64,000 nucleotides of DNA from assembly GCA_015061295.1 (NCBI GenBank), contig SUWU01000002.1, positions 1-64,000 on the forward strand. Reading direction: 5' to 3'. This stretch comes from Lentimicrobiaceae bacterium. Lineage in GTDB: Bacteria; Bacteroidota; Bacteroidia; Bacteroidales; F082. Shown here piece after piece: positions 36,742 through 47,503 of the stretch (position 1 is the first letter of the stretch; the number at the start of each line of letters is the position of its first letter). The notes below the pieces were generated by a model. It made no database searches. It had not been told where the DNA came from and worked only from the letters and a program-made list of their open reading frames with translations. A program made the position numbers and the translations under genes.

Positions 36742-37623
36742 TCACACTGTTGCACTCGACAACTGCAGCTCTACTCCAGCTTTTTTAAACAGACCTTGAA
36801 GTACCGTTCCTGGTCCTACCTCGACGACTTCTGTCAATCCGTTAGCTATCATGTTACCCATAGTCTGAGTCCAACGCACAGGGGCTGTCAGTTGTGAGAT
36901 GAGGTTAGCCTTGATAATATCAGGAGAGTTAACAGCCTGACCTGTCACATTTTGATATATTGGGCAGATACCTTGACTGAACTTTGTATTCTGTATAGCT
37001 TCAGCGAGTTTCACTCTTGCAGGTTCCATAAGAGGGCTATGGAAGGCTCCACCTACCTGAAGAGGAAGTGCACGTTTAGCGCCAGCTTCTTTAAGAAGTT
37101 GACATGCTATCTCTACACCTTTAATACTTCCCGACACAACGACTTGTCCGTTGCAGTTATAATTAGCAGCTATCACCACTTCATCTTTTATAGAGGCGCA
37201 CACTGATTCTATCTTTTCGTTATCTAATCCTATTACTGCTGCCATAGTACCTGGATTCTTCTCACAAGCCTCCTGCATAGCATTAGCACGTGCTGCGACG
37301 AGACGAAGACCATCTTCAAATTGCAATGTATTATTTGCCACCAATGCAGAGAACTCACCTAAAGAATGACCTGCCACCATGTCAGGTTTGAAGTCATTTA
37401 ACATCTTTGCCAAAATGACAGAATGAAGGAAGATGGCAGGCTGAGTAACCTTAGTCTGTTTCAGGTCTTCTGCTGTCCCTTCAAACATAATATCAGTAAT
37501 AGAGAATCCGAGGATGTCGTTAGCTTTTTTAAACATATCCTTCGCCTTTGGGAAGTTGTCGTACAAATCTTTTCCCATTCCAACAAATTGGGCACCCTGT
37601 CCCGGAAAAACGTAAGCTTTCAT
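36742..37623 (-). CDS. fabD: Malonyl-CoA:ACP transacylase
   Basis: 'YVFPGQGAQFVGMGKDLY', 'GHSLGEFSALVA', 'GGAFHSPLMEPA'. Confidence 0.96.
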   Translation of the reverse strand: MKAYVFPGQGAQFVGMGKDLYDNFPKAKDMFKKANDILGFSITDIMFEGTAEDLKQTKVTQPAIFLHSVILAKMLNDFKPDMVAGHSLGEFSALVANNTLQFEDGLRLVAARANAMQEACEKNPGTMAAVIGLDNEKIESVCASIKDEVVIAANYNCNGQVVVSGSIKGVEIACQLLKEAGAKRALPLQVGGAFHSPLMEPARVKLAEAIQNTKFSQGICPIYQNVTGQAVNSPDIIKANLISQLTAPVRWTQTMGNMIANGLTEVVEVGPGTVLQGLFKKAGVELQLSSATV

Positions 37624-37655
37624 CTAGTATTAATTGTTTTTTTGTTAATTTATAA

Positions 37656-38387
37656 TCAATCTCTTGAACTTCCGAAGAATCTAAGTAAATATAAGAACAG
37701 ATTTAAGAAGTCTAAGTATAATGTCAACGCTGCATGAACTGTAATCTTTGCCATGACATCACCATCGTTGATACCAGCTTCACCTATCTGTTTAATCTTC
37801 TGCACGTCGAATGCTGTCAAGCCTGTGAATATCAAAACACCGATAATGCTGATGATATAATCTAATCTTGCGCTGTGCATAAAGAAATTAACCAATGTTG
37901 CTATGATGATACCTATCAATGCCATCATAAGGAAAGAACCAAATTTTGTAAGGTCTGTGTTAGTGGTATATCCTACTACGGCCATCACTCCGAACATACC
38001 AGCAGCAATGATGAAGGTCTTAAATATTGATGCTGTGGTATATGCCATAAAGATGAAACTAAGACTCATTCCCATCAGGATAGAATATATCACATACCAT
38101 AGAACTGTCTGTTGTACCGACATCTTATTAACTCTTGCCGACATAACAAGAACGATGATAAAAGGGGCAAATGTAACTATCCAACCAAGGATGCTAACAC
38201 TTGCTCCACCTTGAGGCGAGACATTTATCAACATACTCATTAAGTTGACATTGGATCCGAACAAGAACGCTGTAGCTGCTGTGATACCGAGCGCAGCAAA
38301 CATCCATAAGAAAACATTAGACACAAAAGACCTTGTCATAGCCTGTGTCATAGATCCTCTCTGATTGTAATTTTCAAATTGATTCAT
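37656..38387 (-). CDS. Bax inhibitor-1/YccA family membrane protein
   Basis: Seven TM; 'SIIGVLIFTGLTAFDVQKIKQIGE', 'AALTLYLDFLNLFLYLLRFFG'. Confidence 0.93.
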   Translation of the reverse strand: MNQFENYNQRGSMTQAMTRSFVSNVFLWMFAALGITAATAFLFGSNVNLMSMLINVSPQGGASVSILGWIVTFAPFIIVLVMSARVNKMSVQQTVLWYVIYSILMGMSLSFIFMAYTTASIFKTFIIAAGMFGVMAVVGYTTNTDLTKFGSFLMMALIGIIIATLVNFFMHSARLDYIISIIGVLIFTGLTAFDVQKIKQIGEAGINDGDVMAKITVHAALTLYLDFLNLFLYLLRFFGSSRD

Positions 38388-38410
38388 AACAATAAATTTA
38401 TTGGTTGATA

Positions 38411-39022
38411 TTAATGTAAATTAGAACCTATAAGTTGCAGAAACTCAGCTCGTGTCTCGCTACGTTCGAAAGCTCCTATGAAGTCGGATGTCGTAGTGAC
38501 AGAACTCTGCTTTTGAACGCCGCGCATACTCATACACAAATGACGTGCCTCGATGACGACTGCCACACCAAGAGGGTGCAAGGCATCGTTGATAGCCTCT
38601 TTAATCTGTGTCGTGAGTCGCTCCTGTACTTGAAGCCTCCGTGAATAAGCCTCAACAACTCTCGCTATCTTGCTCAATCCAGTGATATAACCGTTGGGGA
38701 TATATGCCACATGAGCCTTACCAACAAATGGTATCATATGATGCTCACATAATGAGAACAGTTCTATATCTTTTACCACGACCATCTGGCGATAGTCTTC
38801 CTTAAACTTAGCAGAAAGAAGTATCTCCTTAGGATCCATATTGTATCCTTGTGTTAAAAACTGCATCGACTTAGCCACACGCAGAGGCGTCTTCTCAAGA
38901 CCTTCTCTATTAACATCTTCTCCCAACAATTCCAAGATCGCTGCATAATGTTCTTGAAGTTTCTCTAACTTCTCAGGATTAAACTTATCAATCCTTTCAT
39001 ATCCTATTATCTCGTCATTCAT
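38411..39022 (-). CDS. folE: GTP cyclohydrolase I
   Basis: '[52 protein letters not shown]'. Confidence 0.97.
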   Translation of the reverse strand: MNDEIIGYERIDKFNPEKLEKLQEHYAAILELLGEDVNREGLEKTPLRVAKSMQFLTQGYNMDPKEILLSAKFKEDYRQMVVVKDIELFSLCEHHMIPFVGKAHVAYIPNGYITGLSKIARVVEAYSRRLQVQERLTTQIKEAINDALHPLGVAVVIEARHLCMSMRGVQKQSSVTTTSDFIGAFERSETRAEFLQLIGSNLH

Positions 39023-39064
39023 AATCTTTTCTATAAATCTGAAAACCTGAATATCTGAAAGTCA

Positions 39065-39439
39065 TCAGTTTTTATTCCTAACCAATATACAAGTTTCAAA
39101 AACTGTAAAACAAAGGTAATATATCAAAAATGTTATAATAAATGCTTTTGAATCTTCACGAAACATTAACGAATACGTGGCCAACACCGCCAGATATAAG
39201 ATAAGTTTCGCTACTGTTGTCAACATATAAAAATTATTAAATTTATGGAAGTCGTTTCTGTTTCTCATTTTTGTAGTGAACAGATATACTATCACACTCA
39301 CCAACACAAAAAACAGCATCTGCGCCCACCACAGATGCGTGATAAACTGAGGCAACGACAGCCTTATCAACTGCGTAAGACCTAACACCGCCACTATCAT
39401 AAGCGACAGAGCTATAAAGAAACTTTTATGTCTCGTCAT
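39065..39439 (-). CDS. Small four-TM membrane protein
   Basis: Four hydrophobic segments; start set at 'MTRHKSFF' to follow the bactofilin stop. Confidence 0.6.
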   Translation of the reverse strand: MTRHKSFFIALSLMIVAVLGLTQLIRLSLPQFITHLWWAQMLFFVLVSVIVYLFTTKMRNRNDFHKFNNFYMLTTVAKLILYLAVLATYSLMFREDSKAFIITFLIYYLCFTVFETCILVRNKN

Positions 39440-39443
39440 TCTG

Positions 39444-39815
39444 TTATTTCTTCTCAAACTTAGGAGCCTCTTTTGGAGGTTCAGGCTTACCCATCTCGCA
39501 TTTACCTGTGAATATAGCACCTATCTCTATATACAGCTGTTTCGTCGTCAACTCACCTTCAACTTTAGATGTCGATTTTAACGAAGTAAGTTCATCAACA
39601 ATGATAGAGCCTTTGACATATCCCGAGACATCGGCTTGTTTACAATGTATCTCTCCTTCTATCGAGCCGTTCTGTCCGACAACGACCTTTCCCGTCGATC
39701 TCAGCGAACCGACTACCTTTCCATCGATACGAATATCACCATTTGATTCTATCTCTCCTTTTATCAAAGTGCCATTGCCTATGATATTTCTTGCAGGGCT
39801 TTCATTCACTGACAT
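39444..39815 (-). CDS. Bactofilin (polymer-forming cytoskeletal protein)
   Basis: 'GNGTLIKGEIESNGDIRIDGKVVGSLRSTGKVVVGQNGSIEGEIHCKQADVSGYVKGSI'. Confidence 0.93.
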   Translation of the reverse strand: MSVNESPARNIIGNGTLIKGEIESNGDIRIDGKVVGSLRSTGKVVVGQNGSIEGEIHCKQADVSGYVKGSIIVDELTSLKSTSKVEGELTTKQLYIEIGAIFTGKCEMGKPEPPKEAPKFEKK

Positions 39816-39837
39816 ATTACTATTATTTTTTAACATT

Positions 39838-42549
39838 TTATTTATTGTTTATATTCCAAAATTCTAAATATTCATCAACATTTTTGTTTGAGTAGAAGAT
39901 AGGATAGTTTGTCTTTGAGATAATGAACACCTTATATTGGTCCTCTTTGATACCTCCAAAGATATAGTCATTCAAGAACATAGCTTTCTTATAATCTTCT
40001 GCCTTCGACAACTCATCGAACATCTCTATCGTCACCAGCGCCTCTTGTTTGCTCAGCATGACGTTTTTAACTTCGAGTTGCATCATTCTGAAGCTATCTT
40101 TATTAAAATCGTTGATACGTACTTTCAAAGGATTAATTCTTACACTTTTAGAATTACATACTACCACGACATAATATTTATCGTTGGCGTTGTATTCGTA
40201 TGGATATTCTTTTTCTTTCACTGCTTCTTTTCTTTGTCGTGCGCTCTCTACCGGCAATCCAAGGTTATACATCTCGTTAGCTTTCAGCAGCACCTCCATT
40301 GCACGAGGTTTCACACTACTCGTAGGATATGTATTTACCAATCTATACAGGGCATAAGCCATCGAATCGACCACTTCAAGATAACCAACAGATATTGCAT
40401 CAAGGAACTCAAAGCGTGGCATAAGAGCAGTGTCGTTGGCATACAACTCTCTCGCCTTCTCCACATTCATTCTAACACGCTGATATTGACCTTTGGTGTA
40501 AGCCTCATATGTCTTAGCATAATGATTAGAGGCTTCTTGTCCTTTCTCTTTCTCTTTGATAAAATATTCAGGATCTATGATAATCTTAGCCTGATTAGAG
40601 TCAGGATACTTTGTCAGAACTAAATCTTTATAATGCTCCGACTTTTCTTTTTCATCTCTATCTTTATACATCTTATAGAGGTAGAACCACGAAGAGAGTT
40701 CGTACTCACTCGATGGATAACGTTCGTTCATCTCTATATATGCGTCAATAGAGTTGCTATAATCTTCTATGTTATCGTAATAGATGTAACCGATATTATT
40801 AAGAGCATCTAATATCTGGGCGTTAGCTTCTTTCTGTTGTTCTTCTGTGAATGGAAGTTGTTGGATATAATATTCTGGGTCGGTAGGAGTATATCTCGCT
40901 GTATCAGCAGGCGCGTCGCCTTTCTTCATCTCCTTTAGTTTCATCAGCTCTTCCTCAGATAGATTAGCTATCTCTTCTTCCGTCATATTCTCAAAAGGAT
41001 TTTCCTCTGTTTCTTCTTCTCCCGATGATAAACTCTGCTTATTGCTTATAAACCAATAATCTTCTAACACTCTATTACCCCATTTCGTTCTAAAATCGTT
41101 ACTTCCCCGCATCACAGTAGTCTGATTATAAAAATACCACCCCGCCTGAGAATTCATCTGATCTGATGTAGTCATACTAACAATCTCATCGCCTCCTAAA
41201 AGATCCAACTGCTTCTGCAACTCCTGCTCTTCCTTTATGCGTTCCTGTTCTTTCTTATAATCTTCTATCACCTGCGCTATTATCTCGTTGCGCGACACCG
41301 AATCCATCTGCGCTAAACGCAACAAACTGTCTTGCAATTGATATGTAGTGAGGCTATACACCAAATCACCTAAAACAACAGATAGGTTAAGTATGCTGTC
41401 ATACTCAGGATACGTCCTATCCATCGTCATTACCACAGTGTCGTAATATGCTTGCGCTGTAATATATTCCTTATTGTCAAACAACATCGTAGCGACTTTG
41501 AGCGACGACATCACTCTTTGTTTGTTATTATTACCACTCTCTGCTACAGATCTTTTAAGATATTCTATACCAAGAGGTTCATTATCCTCTCTTATAGCCA
41601 CTTCCGACATAGCATAGAAAATCCTGTCTTTATAATCATCGTTCTTATTGTCATCGAGCATCTTCCAAAACATCTTCATGATATATGCCGTATCCTCAGA
41701 TTGATAACATCTTGCAAGACCCATCTTCGACTCAAAGGTCATCTCATAATTTGGATGTTTCTTAACCACAGTCTTAAACTGTTCTACTGCTCTATCATAA
41801 TCTTTCTGATATTCATAGATTTGCCCCAAAATAAACATCACTCTTACTTTTGTGTCTTTATCTTTACATGTAAGAAGAGAATTTCTAAGGTATTTTGTCG
41901 CCTCATTATAGTTATTCAGTCTAATCTGATAATCTGCAAGAACCAAGTCGAGATTTTGTCGCACATATTTAGGCATTTTGTCATTTTCCGACATTGCCAC
42001 TATCAACGACTGAAGCAGCGCCTCTGCCTTGTGATATTGTTCTGTCTCTATATATGTCTTTGCCAGCCAAAGACTTGCATTATAGGAATTTGGATCTGTC
42101 TTATAAGAATTTACTATATAATCGAATGTTCGGCGAGCAGGTATATAATCTTGTTTGTAAAAGTGAGCTTTTGCCATGGAAAGATACGCATCGTCGATCC
42201 ACTTGACGTATTCTTTACCATTAAAACGCATCGAGTGACGTTGAATACAAATGGCAGATTTCTCTATCGTTCTGTCCATATGAGAGTTAAGTGCTAAAGC
42301 ATCTTCCTTACTTCCGTAGTTGTAAACAGGAAGCACCTTTGTAAAATCGTCTTTCACACTCTCTTTTAAAGCTTTTTCTCCGTCTTTGATACTCTGTTCT
42401 CCATTCCACCAGACATTATAATGACTCGTCAGGTTATGATAAACTCTTCTGTTCCATTTATTTTTCTTTGTTGAACACGAGCTTAAGATCAACAATGATA
42501 CAAGCGACAATAATATGACTCTTGATATATTTCTTCTAATTTTCAACAC
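39838..42549 (-). CDS. TPR lipoprotein SprE/PorW (T9SS-associated)
   Basis: Lipobox 'LLILSSCSTKKNKWNRRVYHNLTSHYNVWWNGEQSIKDG'; multiple TPRs; ends 'FWNINNK'. Confidence 0.85.
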   Translation of the reverse strand: MLKIRRNISRVILLSLVSLLILSSCSTKKNKWNRRVYHNLTSHYNVWWNGEQSIKDGEKALKESVKDDFTKVLPVYNYGSKEDALALNSHMDRTIEKSAICIQRHSMRFNGKEYVKWIDDAYLSMAKAHFYKQDYIPARRTFDYIVNSYKTDPNSYNASLWLAKTYIETEQYHKAEALLQSLIVAMSENDKMPKYVRQNLDLVLADYQIRLNNYNEATKYLRNSLLTCKDKDTKVRVMFILGQIYEYQKDYDRAVEQFKTVVKKHPNYEMTFESKMGLARCYQSEDTAYIMKMFWKMLDDNKNDDYKDRIFYAMSEVAIREDNEPLGIEYLKRSVAESGNNNKQRVMSSLKVATMLFDNKEYITAQAYYDTVVMTMDRTYPEYDSILNLSVVLGDLVYSLTTYQLQDSLLRLAQMDSVSRNEIIAQVIEDYKKEQERIKEEQELQKQLDLLGGDEIVSMTTSDQMNSQAGWYFYNQTTVMRGSNDFRTKWGNRVLEDYWFISNKQSLSSGEEETEENPFENMTEEEIANLSEEELMKLKEMKKGDAPADTARYTPTDPEYYIQQLPFTEEQQKEANAQILDALNNIGYIYYDNIEDYSNSIDAYIEMNERYPSSEYELSSWFYLYKMYKDRDEKEKSEHYKDLVLTKYPDSNQAKIIIDPEYFIKEKEKGQEASNHYAKTYEAYTKGQYQRVRMNVEKARELYANDTALMPRFEFLDAISVGYLEVVDSMAYALYRLVNTYPTSSVKPRAMEVLLKANEMYNLGLPVESARQRKEAVKEKEYPYEYNANDKYYVVVVCNSKSVRINPLKVRINDFNKDSFRMMQLEVKNVMLSKQEALVTIEMFDELSKAEDYKKAMFLNDYIFGGIKEDQYKVFIISKTNYPIFYSNKNVDEYLEFWNINNK

Positions 42550-42733
42550 TTCACGAATATTTTAAATCAAATCAGATATATAACTCGTTTTCTCTCATTT
42601 TATTTCGAGTCTCGTCTCCGAGTATGCAAAAATAAACATTTACACTATATTATTAGTTATTTTTTTCAAAAAAATATACAAAAAAATCAGATAAAACTTG
42701 TAATTTTACGGCTCAAATAAAAAATCAAAAAGC

Positions 42734-44452
42734 ATGGATAATTTTGTCGTTTCTGCAAGAAAATACAGACCTGTTACTTTCGATAGCGTTGTAGGACAGA
42801 AAGCTATCACATCGACTTTACAAAATGCTATAAGGACCAACACATTAGCACAAGCTTTCTTATTCTGCGGACCGAGAGGTGTTGGCAAAACAACATGTGC
42901 TAGAATAATGGCAAAGACAATCAACTGCATGAATCCTACGGCAGAAATGGAAGCGTGTAACGAATGTGAGTCATGTAGAAGTTTCAACAATTCCAACTCC
43001 TTCAATATTTACGAATTAGACGCTGCATCAAACAACTCCGTCGATGACATTCGTAACTTAGTCGATCAAGTAAGGATTCCTCCTCAAGTAGGCAAATACA
43101 AAGTCTATATCATCGACGAGGTTCACATGCTTTCTCCGGCAGCCTTCAATGCTTTTTTAAAGACATTGGAAGAACCACCTGCATATGCTAAATTTATACT
43201 TGCTACGACAGAAAAACACAAGATTATCCCTACTATATTATCTCGTTGTCAGATATTCGATTTCAAACGTATCACAGCTGAAGATATAGCAAAACATCTA
43301 CAGAACATAGCTTCTAAAGAGAATGTCGTCGCCGAAGAAGAGGCTCTTAACATCATTGCCCAGAAAGCCGATGGAGCACTCCGCGATGCACTATCAATTT
43401 TCGACCAGATGGTAAGTTTCTCTGGAAACAACATCACTTATAAAGACGTCATCACCAACCTCAACGTACTCGACTACGAATACTATTTCAAAATGGTAGA
43501 TTATATCTTAGCAAAAGACAATAACTCTATACTGTTGTTGCTTAACAATGTCGTAGAAAACGGATTTGACCTTCAACATTTTATACAAGGATTATCGAGT
43601 CACTTTAGGAACTTATTATTGGGAAGCAATGATGGAATAATAGATCTGATGGAAGTAAGTCGCCAGTTAAAAATGAGATACCGCGAACAATCACAAAAGT
43701 GTACACAACATTTCTTACTCAAAGCCCTCGACTTAGCAAATCAATGCGACCTAAATTATAAGAACAGCAGCAACAAGAGATTACATATAGAAATATGTCT
43801 CTTAAAAATGTGCTATATACCTATGACTCAGACGCAGACTCAATTTCAGGCTCAACCTCAAACTCAAACTCAACCTCAAACTCAAAATCAATCTCAGACT
43901 CAATCTCAGACTCAATCTCAAGCTCCTATATCCCGTCCCCAAATTCCGTCCCCAAGACCAGCTCCTGCATCCTCATCCCCAACTCCCGTCACAAGAGAAG
44001 TAAGGACTCGTTTACATAACAAGCAAGGCACAATATCCATAACAGAAGATACTAAAAAAGAAGAAAATATAGCGGAGGAGATATGGTCGGATGCTTTCTC
44101 ACAAGAGCAACTAACCAAAGCATGGAATGATTTTGTAACTTCATATCAAGACAAATCGCCTGTATTTGCTGCAGGCATCAAGAATGCTGAGCCACAAAAG
44201 ACGAGTGATACAGAGATACGTTATAAGATTGATAACATTTTAGTTATCAAGGACCAAGAACATCTACAGGCCCTACACGATTATCTCAAAAAAGCGTTAC
44301 ACAACAATCAATTTATTCTAAAAGAAGAAATTGAGGAGCATCACAAAGAATATGTTCCATATACCGACAAAGACAAATTTGAAAAAATGGCAAGTCAGAA
44401 TCCAGAGCTTCTAAAGATGAAAGACATGCTTGGATTACAAATAAATTTATAG
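42734..44452 (+). CDS. dnaX: DNA polymerase III subunit gamma/tau
   Basis: 'KYRPVTFDSVVGQKAITSTLQNAI', 'AFLFCGPRGVGKTTCARIMAKTINC', 'VYIIDEVHMLSPAAFNAFLKTLEEPP'. Confidence 0.96.
   Translation: MDNFVVSARKYRPVTFDSVVGQKAITSTLQNAIRTNTLAQAFLFCGPRGVGKTTCARIMAKTINCMNPTAEMEACNECESCRSFNNSNSFNIYELDAASNNSVDDIRNLVDQVRIPPQVGKYKVYIIDEVHMLSPAAFNAFLKTLEEPPAYAKFILATTEKHKIIPTILSRCQIFDFKRITAEDIAKHLQNIASKENVVAEEEALNIIAQKADGALRDALSIFDQMVSFSGNNITYKDVITNLNVLDYEYYFKMVDYILAKDNNSILLLLNNVVENGFDLQHFIQGLSSHFRNLLLGSNDGIIDLMEVSRQLKMRYREQSQKCTQHFLLKALDLANQCDLNYKNSSNKRLHIEICLLKMCYIPMTQTQTQFQAQPQTQTQPQTQNQSQTQSQTQSQAPISRPQIPSPRPAPASSSPTPVTREVRTRLHNKQGTISITEDTKKEENIAEEIWSDAFSQEQLTKAWNDFVTSYQDKSPVFAAGIKNAEPQKTSDTEIRYKIDNILVIKDQEHLQALHDYLKKALHNNQFILKEEIEEHHKEYVPYTDKDKFEKMASQNPELLKMKDMLGLQINL
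43826..43921 (+). repeat. In-frame hexamer (NNTCAR-like) repeat, about 16 units, encoding (x-Gln)n linker
   Basis: actcagacgcagactcaatttcaggctcaacctcaaactcaa...tctcaa. Confidence 0.92.
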
Positions 44453-44454
44453 AC

Positions 44455-45012
44455 ATGGGATTTTTCAGTTGGACAGGCAAGAATTTATTAAGATTATCAG
44501 GTTGGAAAATCGTTGGCAGCATCCCTGAAGATGTCAAGAAATGCGTCATTGCAGTAGCGCCTCACACTTGTATAGCCGACTTTATTTTAGGCAGGCTCGC
44601 CTATTGCGCAGTAGGCAGACCCGTTAAATTTCTCATTAAAAAAGAGTTCTTCAAAACACCCATTTTAAGGTGTTTGTTAATAAAGATGGGAGGCATACCT
44701 GTTGACAGAAGTAGAAACAACAACGTAGTTAACAGCGTATCTGCATTATTCAAACAACACGACAGCTTGAATATCATCATCACACCCGAAGGCACGAGAA
44801 AACTCGTACATCAATGGAAAAGAGGATTTTATTATATCGCAGAAAAAGCCGAAGTACCTATTGTTTTAGGATTTTTAGATTATAAGAAAAAAGAATTAGG
44901 ATTTGGGCCAATCTTATATCCTACAGGCAACTATGAAGAAGACTGGAAGATAATGGAGAAATTCTACAGAGGCATCACAGCAAAACATCCTGAGAGATAT
45001 AATCTTTCGTAA
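44455..45012 (+). CDS. Lysophospholipid (1-acyl-glycerol-3-phosphate) acyltransferase family protein
   Basis: 'VAPHTCIADFILGRLAYC', 'MGGIPVDRS', 'IITPEGTRKLVHQWKRGFYYIA'. Confidence 0.85.
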   Translation: MGFFSWTGKNLLRLSGWKIVGSIPEDVKKCVIAVAPHTCIADFILGRLAYCAVGRPVKFLIKKEFFKTPILRCLLIKMGGIPVDRSRNNNVVNSVSALFKQHDSLNIIITPEGTRKLVHQWKRGFYYIAEKAEVPIVLGFLDYKKKELGFGPILYPTGNYEEDWKIMEKFYRGITAKHPERYNLS

Positions 45013-45026
45013 ACAAAGAATACTTT

Positions 45027-45914
45027 ATGAGTGAGAAGAGAAAAAAACTTAAAGAAAAGCTACACAAGAAATATCGTATCGTAATTTATAATTACGACAC
45101 TCACGAGGAGAGATTTCATTTTAGACTAACTAGGATGAACGCCATCGGTATCGTCATAGTGTCTATGTTATTACTCATAATTTTAACAACATATATCATA
45201 GCATTCACGCCATTGAGAGAATATATCCCTGGATATACTGATGTCAGCCTCAACAAACGTGTATATGAGATGGAACGCCGAGCCGACTCCTTAGAGATAA
45301 TATTTCAACAAAAAGATCAATATATCAATAACATAAAGAGAATCATCATGGATGACGACTTTACAACAGACAGCGTCAATTCATTATTAACACAATCGAG
45401 CAATACCGACTTCAACAACATTACCATAAAAAAATCTAAAGAAGATAGTATCTTCCGCGCCAATTTTGAGATAGAGACCCGCAATAATTTATTCAACAGT
45501 CCTATCATGAGCGACATAACTGCTGATCTTAAAATAGTATCATTTTATAGTCCCATTGACGGCATTGTGACAAATCATTTCGACAGAGCAAACAAGCATT
45601 ATGGCACCGACCTCGTAGCAAGCAATAATGCCGTTATCAAAGCTACTGCCGATGGCACCGTAATATACTCAGGATGGAGCGTCGATAATGGATATTGTAT
45701 TGGAATACAACATAATGGAAATCTATTGTCTTTCTATAAACACAATGCAGTATTGCTTAAAGAAGAAGGCGAATATGTCAGCGCCGGCGATCCTATCGCA
45801 ATCTATGGCAACAGCGGCAGTCTCTCCACCGGACCACATCTACATTTTGAACTATGGTACAATGGAACACCTCTAAATCCAGAAGATTATATTTCTTTTG
45901 ACAGCAACAACTGA
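45027..45914 (+). CDS. M23 family metallopeptidase
   Basis: 'HYGTDLVASNNAVIKATADGTVIYSGW', 'GNSGSLSTGPHLHFELWYNGTPLNPEDYI'. Confidence 0.94.
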   Translation: MSEKRKKLKEKLHKKYRIVIYNYDTHEERFHFRLTRMNAIGIVIVSMLLLIILTTYIIAFTPLREYIPGYTDVSLNKRVYEMERRADSLEIIFQQKDQYINNIKRIIMDDDFTTDSVNSLLTQSSNTDFNNITIKKSKEDSIFRANFEIETRNNLFNSPIMSDITADLKIVSFYSPIDGIVTNHFDRANKHYGTDLVASNNAVIKATADGTVIYSGWSVDNGYCIGIQHNGNLLSFYKHNAVLLKEEGEYVSAGDPIAIYGNSGSLSTGPHLHFELWYNGTPLNPEDYISFDSNN

Positions 45915-45959
45915 TTAGTACATTTTTTTCTTTATCTTTGCACACTAATTTTTTGAAGT

Positions 45960-47429
45960 ATGGCTATTTTAATGAAAATAATACAACTCTTCTTAGCATT
46001 ATCAATCTTAGTGATGGTGCATGAGTTCGGACATTTTATTGCAGCGAAAATATTTAAAACGAGAGTCGAGAAATTCTATATCTTTTTCAACCCATATTTC
46101 TCAATACTACGTTTCAAAAAAGTACATGGCAAATGGCGTTTTGCGTTTTTCAGTAAAAACACACCTGAAAATTACATCACACACGAGCGCGTAAATCCTA
46201 TCACCAACAAAAAAGAAATCAGCTATGAGGCTGTAGATATAAGCACTTTGCCACAAGATGATTGGCGCACCGACGAAGACCACACTGAGTTTGGCATCGG
46301 CTGGATACCTTTAGGAGGCTTCTGTAAAATATCAGGCATGATCGATGAGTCGATGGACTTAGGACAGATGAATCAAGAACCACGGCCTTGGGAATTTAGA
46401 AGCAAACCAGCATGGCAACGTCTGATAATAATGATCGGAGGTGTCGTCATGAACGTAATACTCGCATATTTCATCTACACAGGATTACTATCAGCAGAAG
46501 GAGAACAATATCTACCGACTTCAGAAGTCAACAAATACGGAATCTATACCGATGATTTAGCAAAAGAGTTAGGACTTAAAGACGGTGACAAGATCTTGAC
46601 AATAGACGGCGATACAATAGAAGATTTTCATCAGATACAGATGAACATAATACTCAACGACAGCAAAACCATTGAAGTTGAAAGAGACGGAGAAAAAACC
46701 ATTATAGAACTTAATGATGATGCAATAGCGAAACTCATTCAACATCAGTCGCTCTTCATATCATACCGCACACCATTCATCATCAACAACTTCTCAGAAG
46801 GCTCATTGGCAAAAGAAGCAGGAATGCAGAAAGGCGACAAGATAATAAAAATCAACGATATCTATACTCCATATTACCAAGATTTCTCCCAAAACATAAA
46901 ACAATTTGCGGGTAACGAGGTTACACTTGAGGCTGTGCGCGGCACCGACACTCTACAATTCCAAATCCAACTCACAGAGGAAGCCCTAATAGGTGTTTAC
47001 GCAGAACCACTTTTAACTTTAAAGACACAGGACTACACCTTGTGGGAAGCCATACCACGCGGTTTCTCTAAGACAGGAAAAGAATTAGGCGATTATTGGA
47101 AGCAACTAAAGCTCATCTTCAACCCAAGCACTAAAGCATATGAAAGTCTCGGAGGATTCATCACCATAGGCAGCATCTTCCCTGATAAATTCAACTGGAT
47201 ACAATTCTGGAGATTAACAGCCTTATTATCAGTGATATTAGCGATAATGAACATCCTTCCTATTCCGGCACTCGATGGAGGTCATGTGTTATTCTTATTA
47301 GTTGAAATAATAACACGCAGAAAACCGAGCGACAGATTTATGGAGATTGCACAAAGCGTAGGTCTTATCATCTTACTTATTCTTCTCGTCTATGCTAATG
47401 GCAATGATATTATCAGATTATTTAAATAG
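45960..47429 (+). CDS. rseP: Site-2 protease RseP (M50)
   Basis: 'MVHEFGHFIAAKIF' (HExxH), PDZ-like region, 'NILPIPALDGGHVLFLLVEIITRRKPS'. Confidence 0.95.
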   Translation: MAILMKIIQLFLALSILVMVHEFGHFIAAKIFKTRVEKFYIFFNPYFSILRFKKVHGKWRFAFFSKNTPENYITHERVNPITNKKEISYEAVDISTLPQDDWRTDEDHTEFGIGWIPLGGFCKISGMIDESMDLGQMNQEPRPWEFRSKPAWQRLIIMIGGVVMNVILAYFIYTGLLSAEGEQYLPTSEVNKYGIYTDDLAKELGLKDGDKILTIDGDTIEDFHQIQMNIILNDSKTIEVERDGEKTIIELNDDAIAKLIQHQSLFISYRTPFIINNFSEGSLAKEAGMQKGDKIIKINDIYTPYYQDFSQNIKQFAGNEVTLEAVRGTDTLQFQIQLTEEALIGVYAEPLLTLKTQDYTLWEAIPRGFSKTGKELGDYWKQLKLIFNPSTKAYESLGGFITIGSIFPDKFNWIQFWRLTALLSVILAIMNILPIPALDGGHVLFLLVEIITRRKPSDRFMEIAQSVGLIILLILLVYANGNDIIRLFK

Positions 47430-47503
47430 GTATAAAATCTAACAAAACATTAACACAATAAACCAATAGAAAAGAAGTTTTTAATTACGATTAAATAATA
47501 ATT

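Noticed and set aside
43795-44019. Ser/Asp-rich ORF overlapping dnaX
   Set aside because: Frame-shifted reading of the hexamer repeat in dnaX, with no independent start or domain.
44050-44294. AAAAAAG slippery runs in dnaX as an E. coli-like programmed -1 frameshift giving the gamma form
   Set aside because: Both runs are phased as AAA AAA Gnn with a preceding T or C, not A AAA AAG, and they lie near the 3' end, so they would not yield a typical short gamma product.
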